Position numbers and translations under genes: made by a program. Below are positions 1 to 9,131 of a DNA stretch of 64,000 nucleotides, piece after piece; position 1 is the stretch's first letter; every line of letters starts with the position of its first letter. Under the pieces are notes generated by a model. It saw only the letters and a list, made by a program, of their open reading frames with translations. It searched no databases and was not told the origin of the DNA. The DNA is from an uncultured SAR116 cluster alpha proteobacterium (lineage in GTDB: Bacteria > Pseudomonadota > Alphaproteobacteria > Puniceispirillales > Puniceispirillaceae), in assembly GCA_902583715.1 (NCBI GenBank), contig CACHXC010000006.1, forward strand, positions 1 through 64,000, read 5' to 3'.

Positions 1-443
1 CACAAATTATTGGCACACAGCAGATTGCTGTAACGGCCGTTTTTCTCGGCGTTATGCTGATGGTGTTGATGATCTTGCGGCGAAAGGGCGGTGCCATCCG
101 GGCCAGCCTCAAAGCCGGTAAACGCATTGTCGTCATCGAAGATACCGCGGTCAGCCCGACCGAACGATTACGGCTTATTTCGGTGGATGACAGCGAATTT
201 TTGATGTTGTCTGCCAAGGGTCAGGCACCTGTTCTTATGCCATTTACAGTGGCCAGCACTGGAACTGCCGCAGTCAGCGCTCCATCCTCTATGGGGCTTG
301 CCGATATTGATGCGGCGCAGACGGTTGCATCCACGCCTTCTGCGGCACAAGCCAAAAGCGATAAGCTATACCCGTCGCCAGCTGAGCGTGCCGCCTTTAT
401 CGAAAAATTTCAAAGCTGGAGACGCGATCATGCGGCAGGCTAG
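1..443 (+). CDS. fliO: Flagellar biosynthesis protein FliO-like (5' end outside window)
   Basis: Frame stays open to the window edge upstream of the listed ATG at 54 (QIIGTQQIAVTAVFLGVMLMVLMILRRK...); short TM plus small cytoplasmic domain, directly upstream of and overlapping fliP. Confidence 0.7.
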   Translation, partial: QIIGTQQIAVTAVFLGVMLMVLMILRRKGGAIRASLKAGKRIVVIEDTAVSPTERLRLISVDDSEFLMLSAKGQAPVLMPFTVASTGTAAVSAPSSMGLADIDAAQTVASTPSAAQAKSDKLYPSPAERAAFIEKFQSWRRDHAAG

Positions 444-1245
444 TTTGATGTGGCCGCGCGTCGCTAGCGGCGGCTGGTTGATGCTGGCATTGGCCGGGGT
501 GTGTTTGATGGGCGTAGCACCAGCCTTCGCTCAAGACACGGTGCCCGCGGTGATGAATGGCCTGGCCACTGGGTTACCTGCACTTGTTGCGAATGATGTG
601 GCGGACGGGTCAACCTCATATTCATTGTCATTGCAAATTCTGGCTTTGATGACAGCACTGACGGTGTTGCCATCTTTGGTGCTGGGCATGACCTCATTCA
701 CGCGCATCATTATTGTGCTGTCACTGTTGCGTCAGGCCATGGGTACCCAGCAAACACCCCCTAATCAGGTTTTGATCGCTATTGCGCTGTTTCTGACTTT
801 TTTCATCATGTCGCCAACCTTGACGACAGTCTATGAAAAGGCGGGCAACCCCTACCTAAATGGACAAATCGGGGCAGAAGCGGCGCTTGATATGGCGACC
901 ACTGAAATGAAAAAGTTTATGGTGAAAAACACCCGTAAAAATGATCTGACAATGTTTATGGATCTTAGTGAAAACGGAGCTGTGGAAGACGCGGCCGATG
1001 TGCCTTTATCGGCCCTTTTGCCAGCTTTTATTACGTCAGAACTGAAAACCGCCTTTCAGATTGGGTTTTTGCTGTTTCTACCATTTCTTGTGATCGACAT
1101 GGTCGTTGCCTCGGTATTGATGTCGCTTGGTATGATGATGTTGAGCCCGATGCTGGTGGCGATGCCGTTTAAATTGCTTCTGTTTGTACTTGTCGATGGC
1201 TGGACCATGACCGTTGGGTCACTGGTTGCCACATATGTTGTCTAG
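430..1245 (+). CDS. fliP: Flagellar export apparatus protein FliP
   Basis: Signal peptide; FTRIIIVLSLLRQAMGTQQTPPNQVLIAIALFLTFFIMSP and GMMMLSPMLVAMPFKLLLFVLVDGW; internal ATG at 430 preferred over 298. Confidence 0.97.
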   Translation: MRQASLMWPRVASGGWLMLALAGVCLMGVAPAFAQDTVPAVMNGLATGLPALVANDVADGSTSYSLSLQILALMTALTVLPSLVLGMTSFTRIIIVLSLLRQAMGTQQTPPNQVLIAIALFLTFFIMSPTLTTVYEKAGNPYLNGQIGAEAALDMATTEMKKFMVKNTRKNDLTMFMDLSENGAVEDAADVPLSALLPAFITSELKTAFQIGFLLFLPFLVIDMVVASVLMSLGMMMLSPMLVAMPFKLLLFVLVDGWTMTVGSLVATYVV

Positions 1246-1274
1246 CTGGGTTTACCAGATGAGGAGATAAAGAG

Positions 1275-1541
1275 ATGGGTTTTGATGCGAATGTGGAATT
1301 TTTACGCATGGCTTTCTGGCAGATATTGACTATTTCTGGCCCGCTTTTGGCGGTGGCTTTGGCCATTGGTCTGGCGATTGGTATTTTGCAAGCGGCCACG
1401 TCAATTCAGGAAATGACGCTGACCTTTGTGCCTAAAGTGATCTTGGTTGTGGTGGCATTTGGTCTGCTAGCTAATTTCATGATGGTGCAATTGTCAGATT
1501 ATTTCGCTTTCATTTTTGATCAGGTGGCGCAAAGCGCATAA
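1275..1541 (+). CDS. fliQ: Flagellar export apparatus protein FliQ
   Basis: 88 aa, two TM helices, GILQAATSIQEMTLTFVPK motif, between fliP and fliR. Confidence 0.96.
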   Translation: MGFDANVEFLRMAFWQILTISGPLLAVALAIGLAIGILQAATSIQEMTLTFVPKVILVVVAFGLLANFMMVQLSDYFAFIFDQVAQSA

Positions 1542-1547
1542 ACGGAC

Positions 1548-2378
1548 ATGGACGGCATTGCACTTACAAATCTAGGCGGTGTGGGGGCTTTGCCCGGTCT
1601 CAGCCTGCAATTTGTCATGGAATCACTGGCAACAGTTTTTTTAGCGAGTCTGCGGGTCGGGGCATTTTTAATAGCGTCGCCATTTTTTGGTGGTACATCC
1701 GTACCGCTTCAGCCACGGATCATTATGGCGGTTTTGCTTGGCGTGGCGGTGGTGTCGAATGTCACGGTGCCAAGCTGGCAGAGTTTTGACGCAATGACTG
1801 GGTTTCTGGTCATTCTTACAGAATTGGCAATTGGCATTGGCGCAGGCCTGATTTTGACTATTTGGTTTTCGTCCGCACTTTTGGCAGGCGAGAAAATCGC
1901 GGCATCCTCGGGCCTCGGCTTCGCTGCGCAAATTGACCCGGATTCTGGTGGCCAGACACCCGTTGTTTCCAAAATATTTTCAATTTTTTTGACGGTTTTA
2001 TTCCTATCTTGGAATGGCCATTTGGTGATATTGCGTGCCATTTTGGATACCTATCAATTTATGCCAGTTGGCACCTTGCCGAACATTGATGCGCTTGTCG
2101 CTGGCGGGCTAACCGCGGCGGGATCAATGTTTTTTGCGGCCACCATCATTATGTTGCCCATTACTGGGTTTTTGGTTGCAATCAATCTGGCGGTTGGTGT
2201 GATTTCACGCTCATCACCGCAAATGAACCTGTTTGCTGTTGGTTTTCCAATCAGCATGATTGTTATTTTTGTCCTGCTCTACATGTGGGTTGATGCGTTG
2301 GGGCATTCATTGACTGAATTGTCGCAGACTGGGGTAGAGAGTGTGACATCCGTTTTAGAGGTGATGATCAATGGCTGA
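1548..2378 (+). CDS. fliR: Flagellar export apparatus protein FliR
   Basis: Multi-TM protein with GEKIAASSGLGFAAQIDP; position between fliQ and flhB. Confidence 0.94.
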   Translation: MDGIALTNLGGVGALPGLSLQFVMESLATVFLASLRVGAFLIASPFFGGTSVPLQPRIIMAVLLGVAVVSNVTVPSWQSFDAMTGFLVILTELAIGIGAGLILTIWFSSALLAGEKIAASSGLGFAAQIDPDSGGQTPVVSKIFSIFLTVLFLSWNGHLVILRAILDTYQFMPVGTLPNIDALVAGGLTAAGSMFFAATIIMLPITGFLVAINLAVGVISRSSPQMNLFAVGFPISMIVIFVLLYMWVDALGHSLTELSQTGVESVTSVLEVMING

Positions 2379-3537
2379 AGAAAGTAGTGACGGCCAAGAA
2401 AAGACTGAGGACCCCTCCCAACGAAAAATTGATAAATCATTAGAGGAGGGGAGAGTCCTCAAGTCGCAGGAGGTGAATATATTTACCTCTTTGGCGGCGG
2501 GCTTAGCGTTAATGTTTGCCGTCCCTGGCCTTATCAATCAGAGCCTTACTATATGGGGATCATTTTTTCGCATTGATTCTGGTGCGGATCTTACCCAGCT
2601 AGCCTTTGTCAATATATCGGCCTTTTTAGAAATACTAGTTACCATTGCTGTGGTGCTCGGCATTCCATTGGCCATTGTCGCCATTTTGACACAGCGCGCT
2701 GTGAGTGGGCAGTTTAATTTCGCGCCAAAGGCACTGGCATTCAAAGGTACAAAAATGAATCCGATGACTGGTCTTGGACGAATGTTTGGCACAAAATCTC
2801 TGGTCGAATTGGGGAAAGCCATCCTCAAAGCCAGCTTATTGGTTGGAGTTGCAGCAATCATTTTGTATTCGCAGGCAGCAACGATATTGCAATTACCGTT
2901 CCGTTCACTTGCTCATTCAATGGCGTCAATATCAGTAATTTATCCAAAGGTTCTTGGCGGACTACTATTGGTGCTAGCGGTAATTGCGTTTATTGATTTT
3001 TTGTATCAGCGACACACCCATATCAAATCGCTGAAAATGTCAAAACAGGAACAAAAGGATGAACATAAGCAAACCGAAGGGTCGCCAGAGGTAAAGGCAA
3101 AAATCCGCCGGATGCAGATGGAAAAATCCGCTAATGCGGCGCGGCAGACAGCAGCCTTAGATGATGTGGCTTCTGCGACAGCGGTGATCACGAACCCAAC
3201 ACATTTTGCCGTGGCGTTGAAGTATGATGTTGGATCACCTGATGCACCAAAAATTCTGGCTATGGGGCGTGGCCATATGGCAGCACAAATTATCGAACGA
3301 GCAAATAATGCGAAAGTGACGATTTTCCAAAATCCGTTGCTGGCGCGTGCGCTGTATTTCAGCGGTGAGATTGGCAAAGAGATTCCAGAACGTTTGTATC
3401 AAGCAGTGGCAGTTGTTTTGGCTTATATTTATCGGGTTGATAAGGGTGAGGATATTGAACGGCCAGAGGTTGAGTTGCCTGAAGACCTGCGCTTCAATGA
3501 ACATGGTAATGTGATGTCAGGAGACAATGATGCGTAA
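2371..3537 (+). CDS. flhB: Flagellar export switch protein FlhB
   Basis: EKTEDPSQRKIDKSLEEG N-terminus, NPTHFAVALKYD autocleavage motif; overlaps fliR. Confidence 0.97.
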   Translation: MAEESSDGQEKTEDPSQRKIDKSLEEGRVLKSQEVNIFTSLAAGLALMFAVPGLINQSLTIWGSFFRIDSGADLTQLAFVNISAFLEILVTIAVVLGIPLAIVAILTQRAVSGQFNFAPKALAFKGTKMNPMTGLGRMFGTKSLVELGKAILKASLLVGVAAIILYSQAATILQLPFRSLAHSMASISVIYPKVLGGLLLVLAVIAFIDFLYQRHTHIKSLKMSKQEQKDEHKQTEGSPEVKAKIRRMQMEKSANAARQTAALDDVASATAVITNPTHFAVALKYDVGSPDAPKILAMGRGHMAAQIIERANNAKVTIFQNPLLARALYFSGEIGKEIPERLYQAVAVVLAYIYRVDKGEDIERPEVELPEDLRFNEHGNVMSGDNDA

Positions 3538-3736
3538 ACATCGTAGCCTAGGCGAAATGATCAGCACCGCAACATTTTTTGGGTGCGGCGTGTTCATATT
3601 TCTATACAGCATGGAATTGCTCGACATGGGACAGCATCTACGCGCCTATGTTGGACTTGCCGCGGCTTTGTTTTGTATTCTCGGTGGTTTTCGCTTCACC
3701 ATCGCAAATCTAGTTAATAAATGGCGGGATAGCTGA
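3527..3736 (+). CDS. Small membrane protein, unknown function
   Basis: 69 aa, two hydrophobic segments; overlaps flhB end and abuts the next ORF. Confidence 0.65.
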   Translation: MMRKHRSLGEMISTATFFGCGVFIFLYSMELLDMGQHLRAYVGLAAALFCILGGFRFTIANLVNKWRDS

Positions 3737-3936
3737 TGGCTGATAACGCTCAAATGCCTGTCCGTTGTCATGGATGTGCATATTTTTTCATTACCCATGA
3801 ACCAAATCGTCCGTATGGCTGTACCAAATTCGGCTTCAAGGCGAAAAAGCTGCCAGCTACAATTGTAATTGAAACAACTGGCACACAATGTGCATATCGG
3901 AAAACGCGTTCGTCCGGACAGAACGGACGCAGGTAA
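3736..3936 (+). CDS. Small Cys-containing protein, unknown function
   Basis: 66 aa, CHGCAYFFITHEPNRPYGCTKFGFKAKKLPA; start overlaps the preceding stop. Confidence 0.65.
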   Translation: MADNAQMPVRCHGCAYFFITHEPNRPYGCTKFGFKAKKLPATIVIETTGTQCAYRKTRSSGQNGRR

Positions 3937-3953
3937 AACCAGAGGAAAGTCTG

Positions 3954-4691
3954 ATGGCAGGTGAATTGAACTCGGTACAAGAAAGTATCAAACTGGCATT
4001 GGATGCGGCGGATGCGGCAACCGATGTCACTTCAGAATATAGTCAGGTCAAACGCGAACATAAAAAACTGGAAAAAAAAGTGTCACAGATTCATCGTTAC
4101 ACAGCCATTACTTTTGTCACCGGAATTGTAGCAGCGGTTGTAGCGCTGACATTTTCTGCCACACTCTATTTCAAATCAATTGCCGAACTTAAATTGATGA
4201 CGACAACAAACCGCGAGGGTTTGATCGTTTTTTCAGAGAACATTGATAAGTTGAATATTGTTTTAGCTGATTTGCAGGAGTCTCTCTCAAAGCAGGAAGA
4301 ACTGGTGGAGCTAAACCGAGAAGCTACCGCACAGATTGCAGAACTAAATGATGTAATGGCAAGTGGTACCGCCAAAATTGTTGAAGAAATGAAAACTAAC
4401 AATGCCGCCAGCATTGCTGCGAACCAAGCTACGACTGAGGCGTTGAAATCAACATTGGCCAGCAATACTAAATCGACAACCAATAGCATGAAAGTCAGCT
4501 TGTCGAGCCTTGAGTCGTCATTGCAAAAGATGCTTCAAGCCATGGATCAACGTATTGCCAGCAACGAAACCTTGAATGGGGTGGCATCTCGTCAACAAAT
4601 CACGAATAAAGAAATCCAAGCGATGAAAGTGCAGGCTGCAGAGATCCGAAAACTTCTTGAAATACAGCAAAATCGCATCACTTTCCCCTAG
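3954..4691 (+). CDS. Membrane-anchored coiled-coil protein, unknown function
   Basis: One TM segment followed by a long helical region; ATG at 3954 preferred over 3888. Confidence 0.65.
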   Translation: MAGELNSVQESIKLALDAADAATDVTSEYSQVKREHKKLEKKVSQIHRYTAITFVTGIVAAVVALTFSATLYFKSIAELKLMTTTNREGLIVFSENIDKLNIVLADLQESLSKQEELVELNREATAQIAELNDVMASGTAKIVEEMKTNNAASIAANQATTEALKSTLASNTKSTTNSMKVSLSSLESSLQKMLQAMDQRIASNETLNGVASRQQITNKEIQAMKVQAAEIRKLLEIQQNRITFP

Positions 4692-4710
4692 GATATGAGG
4701 GAGTAACTGC

Positions 4711-5526
4711 GTGGCCGAAACACCAGACCAGAATCTTGACGATTTAGGTGCCCAGCGAGTGGCGCCGAATCCGGTATTCATTGAAATAAAATCAGTTCCT
4801 CTACGTTCTAGCGCGCGAGATATGCGCCTGCGAGACGGTGATGTCATCGTTGCGGTGGATGGTGTGGCTTGCCATCTCGATATCGCTGAATTTGAAGATT
4901 TGCTTCTTGATGCTCGTGACGATGAAACTTCAGTTTTTGTGACTATTGGCCGCGACAAGATGTTCTTTGAAATATTCTTAACCGGGCCACTTGGGCTTAT
5001 CTTGGATTATACAGACGCCCAGCGTGCAGCAAATATTGCGGAGCAATTTGCCAACCATTCTGTTGGACCAAAGGAACAATACCGAACTTATGAAGCATTG
5101 CGCGACGTACATCGCCATGTGACCATCTACAACACAGAATATTCCGGTCTGGCAACAATCTGCCCGCCGTTATGGCTCATTCAGCACCGGGCACTTGAAC
5201 CACTGGCGGCGGTGATTGCTGCCTATGCGGCGGCGGCGGCGGTGCATTGGGTTTTGTTTCTCATAACGGTCTTTTTGATTGGTGCTTATTTCCATAAGAT
5301 TCAGTTTCGATTAATTCGTAATTACAATATCTTTACCGAGCATTTTTATTGGGTTGTGTGTGCTGCTCGTTCTGTAGCTGAGGCCCAGAAAATTTGCCGT
5401 GAAATTGATCCAAAATGTGTATTTTCTTTCAGTTATGTTGGACCGCCTGAAGACAACGAAGTTGAGGATAAGAAAGCCGCGCGGCGCGCCGCGCGCGCCA
5501 CGCGTGTGGCGCAGAAGGCGGCCTAG
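4711..5526 (+). CDS. PDZ-like domain membrane protein, unknown function
   Basis: MRLRDGDVIVAVDGVACHLDIAEFEDLLLDA resembles a PDZ/DegP-like segment, followed by TM helices; GTG start. Confidence 0.6.
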   Translation: MAETPDQNLDDLGAQRVAPNPVFIEIKSVPLRSSARDMRLRDGDVIVAVDGVACHLDIAEFEDLLLDARDDETSVFVTIGRDKMFFEIFLTGPLGLILDYTDAQRAANIAEQFANHSVGPKEQYRTYEALRDVHRHVTIYNTEYSGLATICPPLWLIQHRALEPLAAVIAAYAAAAAVHWVLFLITVFLIGAYFHKIQFRLIRNYNIFTEHFYWVVCAARSVAEAQKICREIDPKCVFSFSYVGPPEDNEVEDKKAARRAARATRVAQKAA

Positions 5527-5939
5527 CCTCTCAACACAGCGTAAAAGGCATTTTGGTGATCACTTTGCCAATTAGTATGGGCGCCTTGTTTCGGCAGTTG
5601 GAAAATCCATCGGCGCTACTATGTTTTTCACTTATCTCAGCGCCTTGCACAAATTACGCGGTACTATACGTCTGTTGACCAAACGGGACTAAGTGGAAAT
5701 TTTTGCACTCATGCCGTCACAGTTTTATCTGCATTACACAGCCAAATATTCGCGAGAGCGCTGAACAGAATAGTGATCAAAGGTATTTAGTTTTTAGACA
5801 GGGGGCGCCACCATCTAAAACATCAGGAGCGGGCAGGCGGGCAACATATGCGTCTTGCTAAACTCTACAGTCACTGTTGTGGTAGATCTACCCCAATAAC
5901 AAACCAGTCATGGTCAGACGGGCTCGTGGTAATGCTGAC

Positions 5940-7082
5940 CTAATAATTAATTTCGATTTCTATGCGACGGTTTTTGGCGCGGCCTTCCGCTGACTCATTT
6001 GACTCAATAGGCCGAGATTCACCATAGCTTATTGCTTCAAGTCGGTCTTCGGAAATGGTGCCGTTTGCCGCAAATGCCTGTACCACACTTGCCGAACGGG
6101 CTGCTGCAAGGTCCCAGTTATCACGGTAATTCGAACCAAAGATAAGCGGTACGTCATCTGTATGGCCAGACACTTTTATGTCGCTGGTGCCATCGGCATT
6201 GACTTCGGCGATACGGTTCATTATGTCGACGGCTTCTGGGGTAAGCTGGGCTGACCCAGATGCAAAGGCACCCCCAGCACCGACAGTGATAATGACTTTA
6301 TCTTCCTCGCGTTCGACATCGACCAGCCCTTGGCCAATTTCCTGACGTAATGCGACTTTTAATTCATCCTCGGCGATCTGTGCCTTTTTATTTTGTTCGG
6401 CTTGAGACTCGGCTTGGGCCTGGCTGGCCTCAGCTGCCGTGCTAGCCGTTTGGGCCAATTGGGCAAGCTGTCCTTCAAGCCCACCAAACAGAACTTCCTG
6501 ATCGGCTTTGCCTGTGGCGGATTTCGCTTTATCAATGGCGTTTAATGTTTCTTGTAGCAATTGTGGCAGGTCTTTTTGTTCTGCTTCAGTCGGGGTGAAA
6601 TTAACCACGACCTTTTCACCGAGTGTTTCTACCTGAATGTCACCGCGTGCGATTGCCTCTTGCAATTGTTTGACAAGATCATCTGCGTCACTCTGCTTGT
6701 CACCATTGCCATCACTGTCTTTATCTTTTGTTTGCTTTTCAATTTCTGGTTGTGTTGTATCCGTCGTTTCCTGCGTCATTTCGTTTGTCACTGATGGCGA
6801 TGGAGATGGACTGAAATTCATTGAAATGACGGTCGTGCCTTTCGGCTGTTCAACAACTGGCACAATTTTTTGAATACCGAATGCGTTTCTTAATGACCCA
6901 GAAATCTGTTTGAATTTTGGCACATTAAATTCAGCAAAAGACAGAATGAGAACAAAGAAGGCCATTAACAGGGTTGCCATATCGGCAAAGGTAGCCATCC
7001 ATGCCGGTGCGCCAACGGGCGGACATTTGGGACATTCCTCTTCTGCTTCTTCTTCGACTTCTGCTGCTTCTTCTTCTGCCAT
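5940..7082 (-). CDS. motB: Flagellar motor stator protein MotB (PomB-like, OmpA domain)
   Basis: N-terminal PAWMATFADMATLLMAFFVLILSFAEF; C-terminal OmpA-like VSGHTDDVPL...NWDLAAARSASVVQAF...NRRIEIEI. Confidence 0.93.
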   Translation of the reverse strand: MAEEEAAEVEEEAEEECPKCPPVGAPAWMATFADMATLLMAFFVLILSFAEFNVPKFKQISGSLRNAFGIQKIVPVVEQPKGTTVISMNFSPSPSPSVTNEMTQETTDTTQPEIEKQTKDKDSDGNGDKQSDADDLVKQLQEAIARGDIQVETLGEKVVVNFTPTEAEQKDLPQLLQETLNAIDKAKSATGKADQEVLFGGLEGQLAQLAQTASTAAEASQAQAESQAEQNKKAQIAEDELKVALRQEIGQGLVDVEREEDKVIITVGAGGAFASGSAQLTPEAVDIMNRIAEVNADGTSDIKVSGHTDDVPLIFGSNYRDNWDLAAARSASVVQAFAANGTISEDRLEAISYGESRPIESNESAEGRAKNRRIEIEINY

Positions 7083-7133
7083 GACTCTGTCTCGTTTACG
7101 CCATTATACAACAATCGGGGCGGGGTGAGGGGG

Positions 7134-7895
7134 CTAGGCCGCCTCGAGCTTGGCCTGCATTTTTGGTGGAAGGTTGGCCACCATTTGGTCTTGGATGTTG
7201 CGGGGTGATTCACCGCGGGCAATATTGCGAAGCCCTATCACAACCAATTCGCGATAGCTCACCTCATACACTGTGTAGCCCTCAAGTTTGACCAGCATTG
7301 GCATAAAAATAATATTGGCGATAATCGCGCCGTACATGGTTGTCAACAAAGCAACAGCCATTGCCGGGCCGATGGCTTTTGGGTCAGCCATGTTGCCAAG
7401 CATAAGAACTAGGCCTATCAATGTGCCAATCATGCCCATGGCGGGGCCAATATCAATCCAGCCTTTTACGACGCCTTGATTAGCTTCATGCCGTAATTTC
7501 ATTGCCTTAATTTCTTGGTTTAGTTGCGACACAAGCTTGGCCTCATCGGCGCCATCAACAAGCATTTGCAAGCCTTTTTGGAAGAATTTGTCAGGCACAT
7601 CTTGACCTTCAAGTGCCATCATGCCGTCTTTACGGGCGATTGATGCAAGATCAGACATACGCTCAACCAGCTCGTCCATCTTTTTCACTGGAGGCAGAAA
7701 GGCTTTTGCCATCACCCCAAAGCTTCCCAAAAACACTGGTAGGGGACAGGTATACATGACCGCAAAAAAAGTACCGCCAAAAACAATCAAAATAGATGGA
7801 ACGTCGATGAATGGCGCAATGCCACCACCTGAGATCATGGCTCCAAGGATCATACCGATGGCGCCCAGAAATCCGATTAAAGATGCTATATCCAT
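7134..7895 (-). CDS. motA: Flagellar motor stator protein MotA (PomA-like)
   Basis: MDIASLIGFLGAIGMILGAMISGG...GPAMGMIGTLIGLVLML...GPAMAVALLTTMYGAI; internal ATG at 7895 preferred over 7964. Confidence 0.94.
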   Translation of the reverse strand: MDIASLIGFLGAIGMILGAMISGGGIAPFIDVPSILIVFGGTFFAVMYTCPLPVFLGSFGVMAKAFLPPVKKMDELVERMSDLASIARKDGMMALEGQDVPDKFFQKGLQMLVDGADEAKLVSQLNQEIKAMKLRHEANQGVVKGWIDIGPAMGMIGTLIGLVLMLGNMADPKAIGPAMAVALLTTMYGAIIANIIFMPMLVKLEGYTVYEVSYRELVVIGLRNIARGESPRNIQDQMVANLPPKMQAKLEAA

Positions 7896-8109
7896 AGTGA
7901 AACCAATCTTTTGTTTGACGTTTGTGTCACACTCATCCGCACAGGTAAGCAAAAACGATACCAAGCCGAGTATGCGCGATGTTTTTTGCTAGAAAAACAA
8001 AAAATATAAGATAATTTTCAACTGAGGGATGAATTGGCGTAAGATGTGCTAGAGTTGATGAATAGTCATTTGTGGCCACGCTTGTAACATTATCAGGCAA
8101 TAGGAGGAT

Positions 8110-8634
8110 ATGACGTTGCGTCATTTCACGAATATGCATTGGTTCTGTCTTGTTGTATTGGGGATGATTTGGGGCGCGTCATCACTGTTTAGCCCCACAA
8201 AGGCCGTAGCCACTGGGCTGGCTAATGGCCAGTTTCTGGCGCGTAATCATCTGATTATTGATTTGCGAAGCGGTGTTGAGTGGATGCGCTGTTCTGTTGG
8301 CCAGCAATGGAACGGCACAAGATGTGATGGTGAAATCATACGTCTAAATCATGATGATGTGGCCAAGGCCATTGTGATTGCGAACAAACAACTTGGTGGA
8401 AATTGGCGCTTGCCAAGCCGTGAAGAGTTGGAAGGTCTGGTCTGTGCCGCTTGTGAGACGATCAAAATAGACAGTGACAGTTTTCCGCAAACAGTGCCTG
8501 AACCCTATTGGACGGGCGAGGTAAACGGGTTTGCGACGCGGCATTTCTGGTCGGTAAATTTTATGACTGGATATACCTACGGCCGATTTTTTCCCCAGCA
8601 GGAATTGGCCGTAAGATTGGTACGGGACCGCTAG
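8110..8634 (+). CDS. DUF1566 (Lcl C-terminal-like) domain protein, secreted
   Basis: Signal peptide; WMRCSVGQQWNGTRC...NWRLPSREELEGLV...YWTGEV pattern. Confidence 0.75.
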   Translation: MTLRHFTNMHWFCLVVLGMIWGASSLFSPTKAVATGLANGQFLARNHLIIDLRSGVEWMRCSVGQQWNGTRCDGEIIRLNHDDVAKAIVIANKQLGGNWRLPSREELEGLVCAACETIKIDSDSFPQTVPEPYWTGEVNGFATRHFWSVNFMTGYTYGRFFPQQELAVRLVRDR

Positions 8635-8876
8635 TCTGTCTTTGTGTCTGTTTGGCTAAAAAACTTCCAATAGACAAGCTTGACGATAAATCCAACGCCG
8701 CCGACAATCATAATCAACGCGGCAAAAAATTTGGCATCTAAAACATTCAAATAGGCAAGCTTGTCACCGGCGACAACTGCCAGAAATACCAACATAATCA
8801 CCAACATAATAAATGATCTGATGATACGACATCTCTCGCACGGTACAGCTTTTACATCAGTTCTGGTTTGCAACAT
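8631..8876 (-). CDS. Small membrane protein, unknown function
   Basis: 81 aa ORF with two TM segments; start uncertain (ATG at 8807 possible). Confidence 0.5.
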   Translation of the reverse strand: MLQTRTDVKAVPCERCRIIRSFIMLVIMLVFLAVVAGDKLAYLNVLDAKFFAALIMIVGGVGFIVKLVYWKFFSQTDTKTD

Positions 8877-9131
8877 TGCTATGTCTACCCGTCAGGTTTC
8901 ATTTGAAAAATCTATGAAATTTTGCTGGATGATGCGACACATTTTTACCAATAGATGGTCAAAACCCCCGTCCATTTTCTGACATTTTGTTTTTGGCATT
9001 TTTTTACGAAATTCATAAACATCTGAATAATATAACTTTATAACGGCAATAAATTGACGTTGGCCCCAGTCAAATAGATTTTTTGCAATTGGCATGCCGA
9101 CTTTGCACCATTGTTTGCGGAGGACGAGAAC

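Noticed and set aside
13-29. TTGGCAC...TTGCT resembling a sigma-54 promoter
   Set aside because: Spacing between GG and GC is too long (15 instead of 12) and it lies inside the fliO reading frame
168-350. Numerous antisense ORFs in the ORF track (this and similar ones inside flagellar, bactofilin and metabolic genes)
   Set aside because: Overlap well-supported genes on the opposite strand, with no recognisable family; shadow ORFs
5477-5512. Very GC-rich, partly palindromic stretch GCCGCGCGGCGCGCCGCGCGCGCC
   Set aside because: Explained by the Ala/Arg-rich C-terminus of the PDZ-like protein
5553-5569. Sigma-54-like -24/-12 element TTGGTGATCACTTTGCC
   Set aside because: Only the GG/GC core fits; no + strand gene follows (next genes are on the minus strand, starting far away), so likely chance
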